42,454 nt of DNA from Podaxis mareebaensis (lineage: Eukaryota; Basidiomycota; Agaricomycetes; Agaricales; Agaricaceae), in assembly GCA_018524725.1 (NCBI GenBank), contig JAEUWP010000463.1:1-42454 (forward strand), in the 5' to 3' direction. Below, piece after piece: positions 21,417 through 29,803 of this stretch. Positions within the stretch are counted from its first letter, which is position 1, and each line of letters begins with the position of its first letter. The translations under genes were made by a program, and so were the position numbers. The notes under the pieces were generated by a model. It was not told where the DNA came from. It was given only the letters and a program-made list of their open reading frames with translations, and ran no database searches.

Positions 21417-21711
21417 GGGCCTTTACTTCCTCTATTTCCAATTGTCTCGTAGCTAGCTCCACACTCCTACCCCTCTACTTCTTCTTCCTTTCTCGTTCAC
21501 ATTTTGTTAAGTTAGGTTTCGCTCCCTTCTCATCTCATCTTTATATGCAGTAGTGTCACCCACTCTCATTCTCCTCTTTTTCTCTTGTACTTCTCTCTTT
21601 GTTTTCTTTCCTTTCCTTCTCTAGTTTTGGTATTGGGACTGCTATTGTGCACCCATTTGTAGTAGCTAGTTCTATTGCAATAAACATTGAATTAAAAAAA
21701 AAAAAAAAAAA
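21417..21711 (+). other. LINE-1 3' UTR and poly(A)
   Basis: A pyrimidine-rich UTR with no gene. The terminal part (TTGGGACTGCT... GCAATAAAC) is shared with LINE-2 and includes AATAAA at about 21680; a run of 18 A follows. The shared end is probably what the RT recognises. Confidence 0.75.
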
Positions 21712-21725
21712 ATGAGTGCAGCAGA
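21712..21725 (+). repeat. LINE-1 target-site duplication (right)
   Basis: ATGAGTGCAGCAGA directly after the poly(A), identical to 14797-14810; Copia-1 coding sequence resumes after it. Confidence 0.9.
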
Positions 21726-23585
21726 AATCTCAAGGGAGAGGAGTTCCTACCAGGTGAGATTTCCACCCACAGCATGCCACCTGAGCCCAACCAAATCGAG
21801 CTGATCATTCCCACACCTGCTGATCAACAAACGGATAACATCCTAAATCCAGACCATGATCAACAAGTCGACCCACCACCCCCACATTGTTCAGAATGCA
21901 CCCACAAGCCTAGTGAAAAGGCGCACGACATCCTTGAAGGACACACAGTTACTGTTGTTGAAGAGACAGAATGGAAGGAAGTCCAGGTGTTCACAGCAGA
22001 GATGGCTGAGGCTGAGGGGGATCTGCTAACATTGGAAGAGGTGATGAGGTGGCCAGATTGGCCAATGTGGAAGGAAGCGATGGCAGCTGAACTGGAAAAC
22101 CACAGACAGGCAGGCACATGGGACCTAGAAGACCCCAAACCCGGTATCAACATTGTCAGGTCTAAATGGGTTTTCAAGATGAAATGAGATGCAAACAGCA
22201 ACATTACCAAGTACAAAGCATGCCTTGTAGCCCAAGGCTTCTTGCAGATCCCTGGTGTTGACTACCTCGACACATTTGCACCTGTCACTAAGTTAGCATC
22301 CATCTGCACTGTACTTGCAATTGCCACTCATCACAACATGGAAATACATCAGATCAACATCAAGGTGGCCTACCTCAATGGCCAACTCAATGACAATGAG
22401 GTCATCTACATGCACCAACCACCCAGACATGCTGACCCCAAGTTTCCCTGCCATGTATGCTGACTGCAAAGAACACTCTATGGCCTCAAGCAGTCCAGAT
22501 GCCAGTGGTACCAACGACTATGCAAAATCCTCATGGACCATCTGGGCTTCACCAGATGTGAGGTTGACCATAGTGCCTTCTTTAAAAACCATCCCCCAGA
22601 CCTCATGATCATCCTCATACACATCGACAACTGTATGCTTGCCACCACCACCATTGCACTCATTACTTGGACAAAATCAAGTATTTCTAACTTTGTTGAG
22701 ATCACAGATCTTGGCAAAATACATTGGCTGCTAGGGATTGAAGTAAAATGAGTATGTGAGCACAAAAGGCTCATGCTATCCCAGCATGCTTACATTGAGG
22801 CATCGCTCCACTGTTTTGGTTTTGAAGACCTCAAGCCCATCTCCATTCCCATGGATCCCTCCATCTGGCTCACCTCAGACCACTCCCCCAAGACCACCAA
22901 TGAGATCGCACACATGGCCTGAGTCCCATATCAAGAGGCAGTGGGCACACTTATGTATGCAGCAATCAGGACATGCCCTGACATTGCATACACTGTCCAA
23001 GTCCTTTCCAAATTCACCAAGAGCCTGGGTTATGCACACTGGGAGGCTGTTAAATGGGTTTTTCATTACCTCAAAGGTATGAAAGACCTATGGTTGATAT
23101 ATGGGGGAGAAGGGGAAGGCATATCAGGCTATACCAACACTGACAGCAACATGTCCAAAGATTGTTGTGCCACATCTGGCTATGCATTTATCATAAATGG
23201 AGGGGCTGTTTCCTGGAGTGCCAAACAACAAGAACTCGTTACACTTTCAACCACTGAATCCGAGTACATAGCTGCTATGCATGCAGCCAAGGAAGCCCTC
23301 TGGCTTTGGTCACTCATCTCACAGATCTTTGACACCACTCTCACTGCTACCCCTCTCCATTCCGACAACCAGTCCACTATCGCCTTGGCCAGAGACCACC
23401 AATATCATGCACACACCAAACATATCAACATTTGCTACCACTTTATCTGATGGATTGTCAAAGAAGGGAAAATCAAGCTCATCTATTGTCCCACTGCTGA
23501 TATGGTCACTGATGTCTTCACCAAGGCACTCCCATCCCCTAAAGTTAAACACTTCACTCACAAGCTTGGACTTGCCATGGTTTGA
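21726..23585 (+). pseudogene. Copia-1 gag-pol, 3' part (RT, RNase H)
   Basis: The continuation of 12468-14810. RT begins near WPDWPMWKEAMAAELENH and runs through VRSKWVFKMK-stop-DA, VDYLDTFAPVTKLASI, the MHQPPRHADP region and LYGLKQSRCQWYQRL. The catalytic box, normally Y/H-V-D-D, reads HIDN (22620-22631): the second Asp is Asn by a CG-to-CA change. RNase H follows (TSGYAFIINGGAVSWSAKQ, TESEYIA, then LHSDNQSTIALA) and the end is the usual ADMVTDVFTKALPS. Stops are five TGA, all at Arg positions (for example HFI-stop-WIVKEGKIK). The natural stop is TGA 23583-23585, inside the polypurine tract. Confidence 0.92.
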
Positions 23586-23592
23586 GGGGGAG
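23583..23592 (+). other. Copia-1 polypurine tract
   Basis: TGAGGGGGAG just before the right LTR, the plus-strand primer. It also supplies the pol stop codon. Confidence 0.75.
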
Positions 23593-23759
23593 TGTTAGAT
23601 TTCAGGTCTAGGACAAACACATGGCAATCCGAATGTCCTGCCCGTTGCACCTTTAGAGCATGAGGATCATTTACTCTAGTTATACTTATGACATAATTGA
23701 CCTGTAGATAGATCAGAGGACCCTTAGTGTAGTCACTACTTAAGCATAGTTGGCTGACA
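23593..23759 (+). repeat. Copia-1 right LTR, truncated
   Basis: 167 bases matching the first half of the left LTR, then a switch to host sequence. The remaining 165 bases, and the first bases of the expected duplication TTGTG, are missing; the host frame resumes as VSAFWDIE. A deletion after insertion explains this best. Confidence 0.75.
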
Positions 23760-25376
23760 TGAGTGCTTTTTGGGACATTGAAAATTTTGATGTTCATTGT
23801 ACATTATCATTTGACTGTATGCATAATATTTCACATGGTCTTGGTGGAAAGCACTTCTGGCCCTTTCTCCAAGACTACCTTAAACATTGTGGTAGTGAGA
23901 CAACACATATTATAAATATGCAGTAAGTAAACTTATAAGATTGACTCAAGATGATTAATTCACACTCTATCTTATATAATGTTAATGATCTTCCTTGTTG
24001 GTGTGGACTCCATCATTTTAGTAGTATTATTGGGGTTTCATTCTCTGATGCATCCAAGTTTCAGGACATTGTCAAGGTTTGTAGTGAAATCTCCTGTATC
24101 CTAGTGACTGTTATGACCATTTCATATAGATATCTCTCTTTGTCTCATATGACCTCATCATGGCAAGTGATAAGCCTAGTGCCTTCATATTCCTTCAGCT
24201 ACTGTGCAAATACCTCAATATTGACATGTATTTAGCATTAAATATCCATACAACAAGGACAATTGAAGCAGGTAAAGATGAACTTGCTGAATATAATGAT
24301 CTTCTGAATGTAAGTGGATCTCTTATATACTATAACTATTCTGGGTACTACTTACTATATGTAGGAGTATATGATTGCTTCACAAGAACTTGACAAATGG
24401 AAAAACTGGGATTTTCCAAAAAATCATTGGCTATCACATGGATTCACAGAGATTCTTATGAAGGGAGCTATGCAGAATTCAACTACTCAGCCAAGTGAAC
24501 AAATGCACTGTGTCATCAAGGATACATATCATCTTCAGACCAACTTCAAAAACATTGCTCCACAGGTGTGTATTTTCTGCTTATATGAAGTGATATTGTT
24601 ACTTAAACTCTAATACAATAGATTCTTGAGATATTGACTTGGTTATGGGTTGCAGACATGATGAAAAGTGCATTTGTAGGCCATGACCAAGACATGGAAG
24701 ATATCACTGATGAAGATGAAAACTTCAAGTCATGCCATTGTCCAAAATTCTATCAAATCTAACTTGGATCAAAACAGCAGACAGTATCTCTTGATAACTT
24801 TGTATAGGACCAATCTGGGAATGTGTATTTTGATGGCTTTTTTGAGAAGGTGGCTAAACTGATTGAGGCTGAATGCATGATGTAATTGACTGTCATGATA
24901 AGGTAAGTGATGCTTTTATGGGAAGTATACATGCTAACAGCTTTATATCATGGATTACTGAATGGAGCTACATGTGGGTATCATATGAGTCTATGGTGGA
25001 TTGGAGGATGGAAAAGGATTATTTGTAGTGTTCATCTCTACTCTGAGGCCAGCCATGGCATGATTATGTGATCTATTTAGTAGACAATAGTGTCAAAGTT
25101 GGGCAGCTTCAGTCAGTTTTCACTATTACAGTGTGCTGTGAAGTTGTACCACTTTGTCTCATTGTTCCTTTCACTTGTCAAAGGCCATTGAAGACAGACA
25201 CACTTCTAGAGTTCATCCAGCTACAGAGACAGGGCCAAACAATTGTTATACCTGCACATTCAATTATTTGGGGTACAGTTCTATTTCCTTCATACAATAC
25301 TCAAAATGAGTTCATACTATTTGACATTATTGATATGGATATGTTTTTGTGGGTCTGTTCACATAGTATTAGCTAA
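23760..25376 (+). pseudogene. Transposase-like gene of basidiomycetes, 3' part
   Basis: Continues 11068-12072. Exons I can follow: SAFWDIENFD, then a D-x-MH-like motif (FDCMHNISHGLGGKHFWPF); after an intron, CWCGLHHFSSIIGVSFSD; then PSAFIFLQLLCKYLNIDMYL and ALNIHTTRTIEAG; an intron at about 24310-24365 (GTAAGT to ATGTAG); KNWDFPKNHWLSHGF, MKGAMQNSTTQPSEQMH and LQTNFKNIAPQ; an intron at about 24566-24621; then ILEILTWLWVADMMKSAF. The C-terminus (24950-25376) has VDWRMEKDY, VIYLVDNSVKVGQL and LFDIIDMDMFLW. Stops TAA and TAG occur near 24760-24810. Introns are still in place, so this is a decayed gene, not a retrocopy. A DNA-transposon transposase is the likely role; I am unsure of the family. 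Confidence 0.5.
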
Positions 25377-25415
25377 ATAGTTCTTTTGAAATCAAGCCCA
25401 ATTAGCTATTATCTA

Positions 25416-25774
25416 CTATACATCAGTGGTAGTGCCCAATTCTTCTTTTTCTTCATTGCAATACCCATTATAAGTATTTGGGACATATATATCACCAGAG
25501 TAGAGTGGCACTACATTGTACATGACATGTGAAACTGCCACTTGATCTACACCTGATGGCTGGACTTCCATCATTGAGCTAGGAGTTTCATCTGGTGAGA
25601 TCAAATCACCCACAACATCCACCTAGGGGACACTTGGAGAGGGAATGACTGGTAGAAATGCAAGTCCTGCAGCTTCAGTCACCATAGGAGAAGAGACACT
25701 TGGATAGATGAGACATGTGGAGTATTCTGTCTGGGGATTGAGAGTGTGATATGCCTGAAGTTGTGAAACATTGT
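25416..25774 (-). pseudogene. C-terminal piece of an unknown gene cut by Gypsy-2
   Basis: On the minus strand one frame is open from the Gypsy-2 LTR edge to TAG/TGA-type stop at 25416, broken only by TAG at 25623-25625. The protein reads QLQAYHTLNPQTEYSTCLIY, then a Ser/Pro-rich and acidic tail. It is low in complexity and I do not recognise it; the tail of a regulatory protein would look like this. It runs tail to tail with the transposase-like gene. Its 5' part, if present, lies beyond Gypsy-2 outside the window. Confidence 0.4.
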
Positions 25775-26035
25775 TGTTACAACCTTTATATGAACTCAGG
25801 TTGCAATTAGGCAAAGACTTGAGGATAAGCAAAGGGGAAAGAACTAGTTGGTAAAGCATAAGGAATACAGGTGCTCTACCTAGGGTTTATATACTGTGGG
25901 AAGGATAGCTAAGAATAGATGAAACAAGAGGATGAGTCAGTGGGTAACTAAAGGTGAGATGTAACAAGGGGCTGAAACATGGGATGAAATGGTATGCTGA
26001 GTAAGTGTGTTCTAAATATAGCTGAGACTGTAACA
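25775..26035 (-). repeat. Gypsy-2 3' LTR (261 bp)
   Basis: On the plus strand it starts TGTTACAACC and ends GACTGTAACA, so the ends form an inverted repeat (TGTTACA/TGTAACA). It directly follows the polypurine tract. TATAAA on the minus strand (25891-25886) is a likely LTR promoter element. Only one LTR is in the window, so the left boundary rests on the inverted ends and the reading frame of the flanking gene. Confidence 0.7.
25886..25891 (-). promoter_or_regulatory. TATA box in Gypsy-2 LTR
   Basis: TATATAAACC on the minus strand, about 145 bases into the LTR in the element's direction, a usual place for the U3 promoter. Confidence 0.45.
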
Positions 26036-26050
26036 TCACCCTCCTCCTAA
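26036..26050 (-). other. Gypsy-2 polypurine tract
   Basis: TTAGGAGGAGGGTGA on the minus strand, ending exactly where the LTR begins with TGTTACAG. Confidence 0.75.
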
Positions 26051-26071
26051 GGTGTCATGACCACATGAAAA

Positions 26072-27016
26072 CTAATGCAAAGGTCCATGTAAGTTACAGT
26101 ATACTGGAAAGGTGAAATGTGCAAGGAAATTCTGGGCTTCTTCGAATGTTGGTGGGACTTGTAGTCAATGAGTGATCTTGTGAGCAACATCCCTCTTGTT
26201 GGGGCTGATGAAGAATTGATTGGTGACTTTCTTCCAGGCAATGAAGAATGGGGCATGATCAGGTCCTCTGCCATATATGGGGATCATGGTGCCTCAGTAG
26301 GTGGTGCCAGTGTTGCTGTGGTCTTCAATTAGGACCTGGAGGATCTTCTTCCAGTACCCTTCATCTTTCTCACCATCTTTCTTCAGAGTCTTGAATGGGA
26401 CTGGGGGTTCACATTTCTTGACTGTAGCAGGACCTGTGTATTCAGGGGTGAGGAACTTGATGAGGTGCATGACCTCTTCTTTGACAGTGGGAGTTTCTTC
26501 ATCTGATTCAGTGTCTGTCAAGGGAGAGCAGTGTAGTGCAGGTTGAGGGGTTGGGCATTCATAGGGGAAGGGGTCTTTTCCTTGGGTGAGTGATATGAGG
26601 CAGGCTACAAGGTTCTCCTTCTCTTTGTTGTCAGTTATGCCAAGCTTGGAGAGCTGCTCTGCCACCATAACTAGGATGCTGGTGAATTGGTCACTTGTGT
26701 CAGATGTGAGGTAGTCATTGGCATCATGGAGGATGATGTGGATATGCTGGTTCATCTGGGTGGCTCATCCTGAGCCCTTGGCTGAATTGTGGACTTGTGG
26801 GATGGTTGCTTGGACTGCTTGGGTGAATAATTGGGTGGCTTCTCACATGTCATTGTAAACTTGTCAAAGGCAGACAATGTCTCATGCTAGTTGTATGTGG
26901 TCTTCAAATTGTTTGGTTGGATTATTGTCTGTTAATTGTTGCTCAGTGTCAGTGATAAGGGTGTCAGTAGGGGGAGTGGTGGGGACAAAGGTTTGGGTGC
27001 TTTGGTCTGCATCCAT
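26072..27016 (-). pseudogene. Extra sense ORF between chromodomain and 3' LTR of Gypsy-2
   Basis: From ATG 27016, 28 bases after the pol stop and in another frame, to TAG 26072-26074: about 314 residues. Six TGA codons interrupt it (LA-stop-DIVCL-stop-QVYNDM-stop-EATQ, SG-stop-ATQ, TY-stop-GTM, TH-stop-LQV), all readable as CGA-derived Arg; there is no frameshift. Visible: a Thr/Asp/Gln-rich start, a helical middle (SILVMVAEQLSKLGI, ENLVACLISL), an acidic linker, and a C-terminal block GRGPDHAPFFIAWKKV followed by TNQFFISPNKRDVAHKI. There is no signal peptide or membrane span, so although it lies where env would be it does not look like an envelope protein. I do not recognise the family. That the only defects are CpG-type suggests it was functional when the element inserted. 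Confidence 0.6.
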
Positions 27017-27044
27017 GTCTGAGTCTGCTTGGGGTGTTGTATTG

Positions 27045-27336
27045 CTATGATTGTTGAGTACCCCCCCTCTTTATAGGTTTTGCTCCAGGAAACCTTTGGA
27101 GATAATCCTGCAACACCTCCTGAGCATTCTCCAGTGCTGATTCAGCTATCCATGTGTTGTGTTCATTACTGTACCCTTTCCAGTGTACAAGGTACTGCAT
27201 TCCTTAGCCTTTCTTGCGATGTCCTCAGATTTCTTCTACCTCATATTCTTCTTCTCCATTAATGAGCTCTGGTTGCAGTAGTGGTTCAGCTTGCTGATTC
27301 ATGAATTTCAGTGGTCAGTATGGAGTTAGTAATTGC
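27045..27336 (-). pseudogene. Gypsy-2 pol C-terminus: chromodomain
   Basis: The last part of pol, separated from the integrase by LINE-2. The chromodomain reads EEEYEVEEI-stop-GHRKKG-stop-GMQYLVHWKGYSNEHNTW, with the family's aromatic residues (Y, W, Y) in place and two TGA codons at Arg positions. It ends ..KRGGTQQS at TAG 27045-27047. Chromodomains bind modified histones and direct integration. Confidence 0.85.
27320..27336 (+). repeat. LINE-2 target-site duplication (left)
   Basis: ATGGAGTTAGTAATTGC; the partner at 38101-38116 is ATGGTGTTAGTAATGC, one substitution and one single-base gap apart. It lies in Gypsy-2 pol. Confidence 0.75.
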
Positions 27337-27407
27337 CACCTTCCTTTTCCAGTAACTACCACCATCTCCCTCTGTGGTTGGTTATTTGTAGCACTATAGG
27401 CAAATGA

Positions 27408-28337
27408 AGAAATAAATTCAAACCCCTTGACCTCTCTGAAGTCCCTGAGACCCCCCAGCAACAATGCCCAACCTCCTCAAGTTGGTTGGATCTATCATAT
27501 CACCTACTACACACACTGGAGGACCTAAACCATCCTCCTACTCCTTCCTCCCAGCCTAACCTAGAAGGCTGATGAATACCTCCTGAATGACAATGGATCA
27601 GGAATCTATTCAAAACCCCCAATCCCACTCCTGCTGGTGCTACTGGGCAGTCCCAGAGCTCAGCCTCTTTTGTGATGGAGCTCAACACTCCTACCTCCCC
27701 CCCTCCCCTTCACAAGCAGACTACTCCCAAGGCCAAGACTGCTCCTTCTGCTCTCCCTTCCTCTCCCACCCCTACCAAGGTCCAGGATGAGAAGGAAGAG
27801 GAACCCACAACTATGTCATCCATCATTTTAGAATGGACTCAAGATATTCTCAAGGTGAGTCAGGAAGATCTCCCCCCTGACTCTCACCTCTATGCTGCCA
27901 TCTGTGACTTCATTGCTGTTATGGAGTCAAAGAACATGTTCACCAATTGCATACCCCCCATCCATCAATCCCCTCCCCCAGGCAGTATTACTACTGTGCT
28001 TTTCCTGATGCAGCAGCCTCACCCCCAACAAATTCCATTCCATGGAACAGCTGACTCAGTGATAGCAGATGCTCAACAAGCACTTGCCTCCCAACCCTCC
28101 ACCCAGGCTTCAGCACTTCCCCAGCCCCCCCCTGTGACTCCTACTTCACATGACAGGCCCAGTCCTCCCTCATGTACCCCTCAACCTCCACACAACAGGC
28201 CTAGCCCTCCCTTGTGTAATGTCAAGACTGGCCCTTCTGGACCCAACCCTTCCACAAGGTGTAAGCCTTACTATGTGACCTGGGGGCCCACCCAGTGTCA
28301 GTTCCTCTTGAGTGCCAGTGCTAGCAACTTAGCTAGT
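27408..28337 (+). pseudogene. LINE-2 ORF1, part 1
   Basis: The N-terminal part of ORF1, up to the solo LTR. I cannot see an in-frame ATG near the position of LINE-1's start (about 90 bases from the 5' end); the first in-frame ATG is 27675. Upstream the same frame carries TGA codons at likely Arg sites (EG-stop-stop-IPPE-stop-QW). The protein is Pro/Ser/Thr-rich (KQTTPKAKTAPSALPSSPTP), with a small ordered segment (SSIILEWTQDILKVSQEDL), and ends ASASNLAS at the LTR insertion. It continues at 29034. Confidence 0.75.
28333..28337. repeat. Solo LTR target-site duplication
   Basis: CTAGT, repeated exactly at 29029-29033. Confidence 0.9.
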
Positions 28338-29028
28338 TGTTACATTCTGGATGGGTGCCTAAGGCATCAGGGAGTGGACCTCAGCCTCAGCTTATGTGCT
28401 GTGCCCTTCCAGTATTGTGTTGGTCCAATTTGGACAGAGGCAGAACCTGGAGGCAGAAGGAATGAGAGACAGAGTGTGGACAAGTAGCAGGAGTGGTCAG
28501 AAGATGACCCAGAGGACTGACAAGCAGAGCAAAGGAGGAGGAGAATAATGAAGTTGATATTCAGACTGAGGAAACAGATACAGGAAACTACTACACTTAA
28601 ATATGTGTCAAGAACCAGAAACAGGGAACAGGAAAATAACTGGAGAACAATAGCAAGTACAAACAGGTAAAACATTTCAGAGGTAAAGTAGAAACTAGAA
28701 GTGTGTGGAAGGTACTGGTATGGAGGTGGAATGGAAAGGAGGCTGTTTGGAATGTAATAAAATGTAGAATGGAAGCAAGGAACAAATGGACCAAGGCAAG
28801 GGTAAAGGATCTGAGATGATAAAGGAAAAGTGAATGAACAACACTTGTTGCAGTGGTCATGAGCAACCAAGTGTGTGCACCTGCCTGTTCAGATAACAGG
28901 GCAGATGGAAATCCATCAATGGAATGGGCAGATCAGAGTTGTGTGAAATCAGAACATCAGATATCAGATTTTCGGACATTGGATAGGTGCAGGAAAGTAA
29001 GCACAGATGCATGCAAGCAGTTGTGACA
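28338..29028 (-). repeat. Solo LTR of the Gypsy-1 family (691 bp)
   Basis: Same length and ends as the two Gypsy-1 LTRs, flanked by a perfect CTAGT duplication. It arose by recombination between the LTRs of a full insertion into LINE-2 ORF1. It has lost nearly all CpGs and also has a few other differences from Gypsy-1 (for example around 28525-28555), so it is an older copy or a sister subfamily. Removing it plus one duplication (696 bases) keeps the ORF1 frame. Confidence 0.95.
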
Positions 29029-29033
29029 CTAGT

Positions 29034-29140
29034 GCTCATGTCTCCCTTCAATCTCTCATTGCACACTTCAATCAAGCACTTACCTGGGCCAAGTCAGCAC
29101 TCACTGTTGACTCTGGCCACTTCCACTCTGGAGTCATTGC
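29034..29140 (+). pseudogene. LINE-2 ORF1, part 2
   Basis: A 36-codon piece between the solo LTR and Copia-2 (HVSLQSLIAHFNQALTWAKS, then LTVDSGHFHSGVIA). It is in frame with part 1 once the LTR and one duplication are removed, and with part 3 once Copia-2 and one duplication are removed. Confidence 0.8.
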
Positions 29141-29790
29141 TGATGAGGGGAGAATGGTTGCTGCTACACAAGCATAGTGTCAGTGGAGAGTAAACCAGTT
29201 ACTCACAATCCGAGGCTGGTCAAATGGGAAGATACTCTGAGAAATGTGGGAAGGGCAAGTCTTGAGGAGTACCAGAGAAGATAAGACTGAATTGAAAGTA
29301 GCAAGGAATATTGAGCTTAAGAGTAACTTAGTAGTTGAGTAGACAAGGAATGTAAAACTCCAGTGAAGAAAGTACAGTACTACATGGAGGTTTAAATACC
29401 ATAGAGCTATGACACTGGGCTAAGGGTATGATACATGCATGAGTAAGAAAGCATAAGGTATACACATGTATAACATGAGTATAGTGCATGTAAGAGATAA
29501 AATAAGAAAGAACATGACTCTACCATATGCTACAGGAGTCATAAGAAGTTAAGGAATGTTTCTACAAGTCATAATCCATGAGGATATGAGTAATACTAAC
29601 ACAGGCCATACGTCTACACAAGTGTATAAAAGTATTAATAGAAACAGATCAATCTAATCATAGCATGATGCTATGGAGGGTTCCAAAAATATCAATGCTC
29701 AGTCAATGCAGAGCATATTCATCAAGGATTCAGCATGTACTGCTAATGGCAAGTATATACATAAGCATAATGCTGATTAATTCCTCAACA
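29141..29790 (-). repeat. Copia-2 3' LTR (650 bp)
   Basis: Plus strand: starts TGATGAGGGGAGAA, ends TTCCTCAACA. It pairs without gaps with 36488-37137. Differences are mainly CG/TG/CA exchanges with several of other kinds, so this element is older than Gypsy-1 by that measure. Confidence 0.93.
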
Positions 29791-29803
29791 CTCCTCCTCA
29801 CTC
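29791..29803 (-). other. Copia-2 polypurine tract
   Basis: Minus strand TTGAGTGAGGAGGAG-like run (29805-29791) directly before the LTR start TGTTGAGG. Confidence 0.7.

Larger units (their letters stand above)
14811..21711 (+). mobile_element. LINE-1: full-length Tad-like non-LTR retrotransposon
   Basis: 6.9 kb, flanked by perfect 14-bp duplications, with 5' UTR (14811-14899), ORF1, ORF2 and a 3' UTR ending in 18 A. Its 5' end (CACCTTCCTTTC...) and its last 65 bases resemble those of LINE-2. ORF2 has an endonuclease, RT, RNase H and a C-terminal Cys/His motif, as in the Tad clade of fungal LINEs. ORF1 has 4 and ORF2 about 12 in-frame TGA codons at Arg positions, plus one TAA; I find no frameshift. 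It inserted after Copia-1. Confidence 0.92.
12073..23759 (+). mobile_element. Copia-1: Ty1/Copia element split by a LINE
   Basis: A Ty1/Copia retrotransposon on the plus strand: left LTR 12073-12404, half-tRNA primer site, one gag-pol frame (12468-14810 and 21726-23585), polypurine tract, and a right LTR (23593-23759) that stops after 167 bases. LINE-1 sits inside gag-pol. Removing 14811-21725 (6915 bases, a multiple of three) restores one continuous frame. That frame has 17 TGA codons, all where Arg is expected, and no TAA, TAG or frameshift. The element lies inside the transposase-like gene, between the codons for FVWFV and SAFWDIE. Confidence 0.92.

Noticed and set aside
12468..23585. TGA recoded as arginine
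   Set aside because: CGA codons still encode Arg in places (for example in Copia-1 and the antisense gene), CpG is depleted overall, catalytic residues were also lost by CpG changes, and LTR differences show the same CG/TG/CA pattern in non-coding DNA. Mutation explains all of it.
26301..26546. Plus-strand ORF opposite Gypsy-2's extra ORF as another antisense gene
   Set aside because: It is short, has no motif or splice structure, and is the complement of the better supported sense frame.
26072..27016. Envelope gene in Gypsy-2
   Set aside because: The position is right but there is no signal peptide, membrane segment or Cys-rich ectodomain.
28987..29193. Small plus-strand ORF over the solo LTR edge
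   Set aside because: It starts inside the LTR and only partly reads LINE-2 ORF1; it is a chance fusion.
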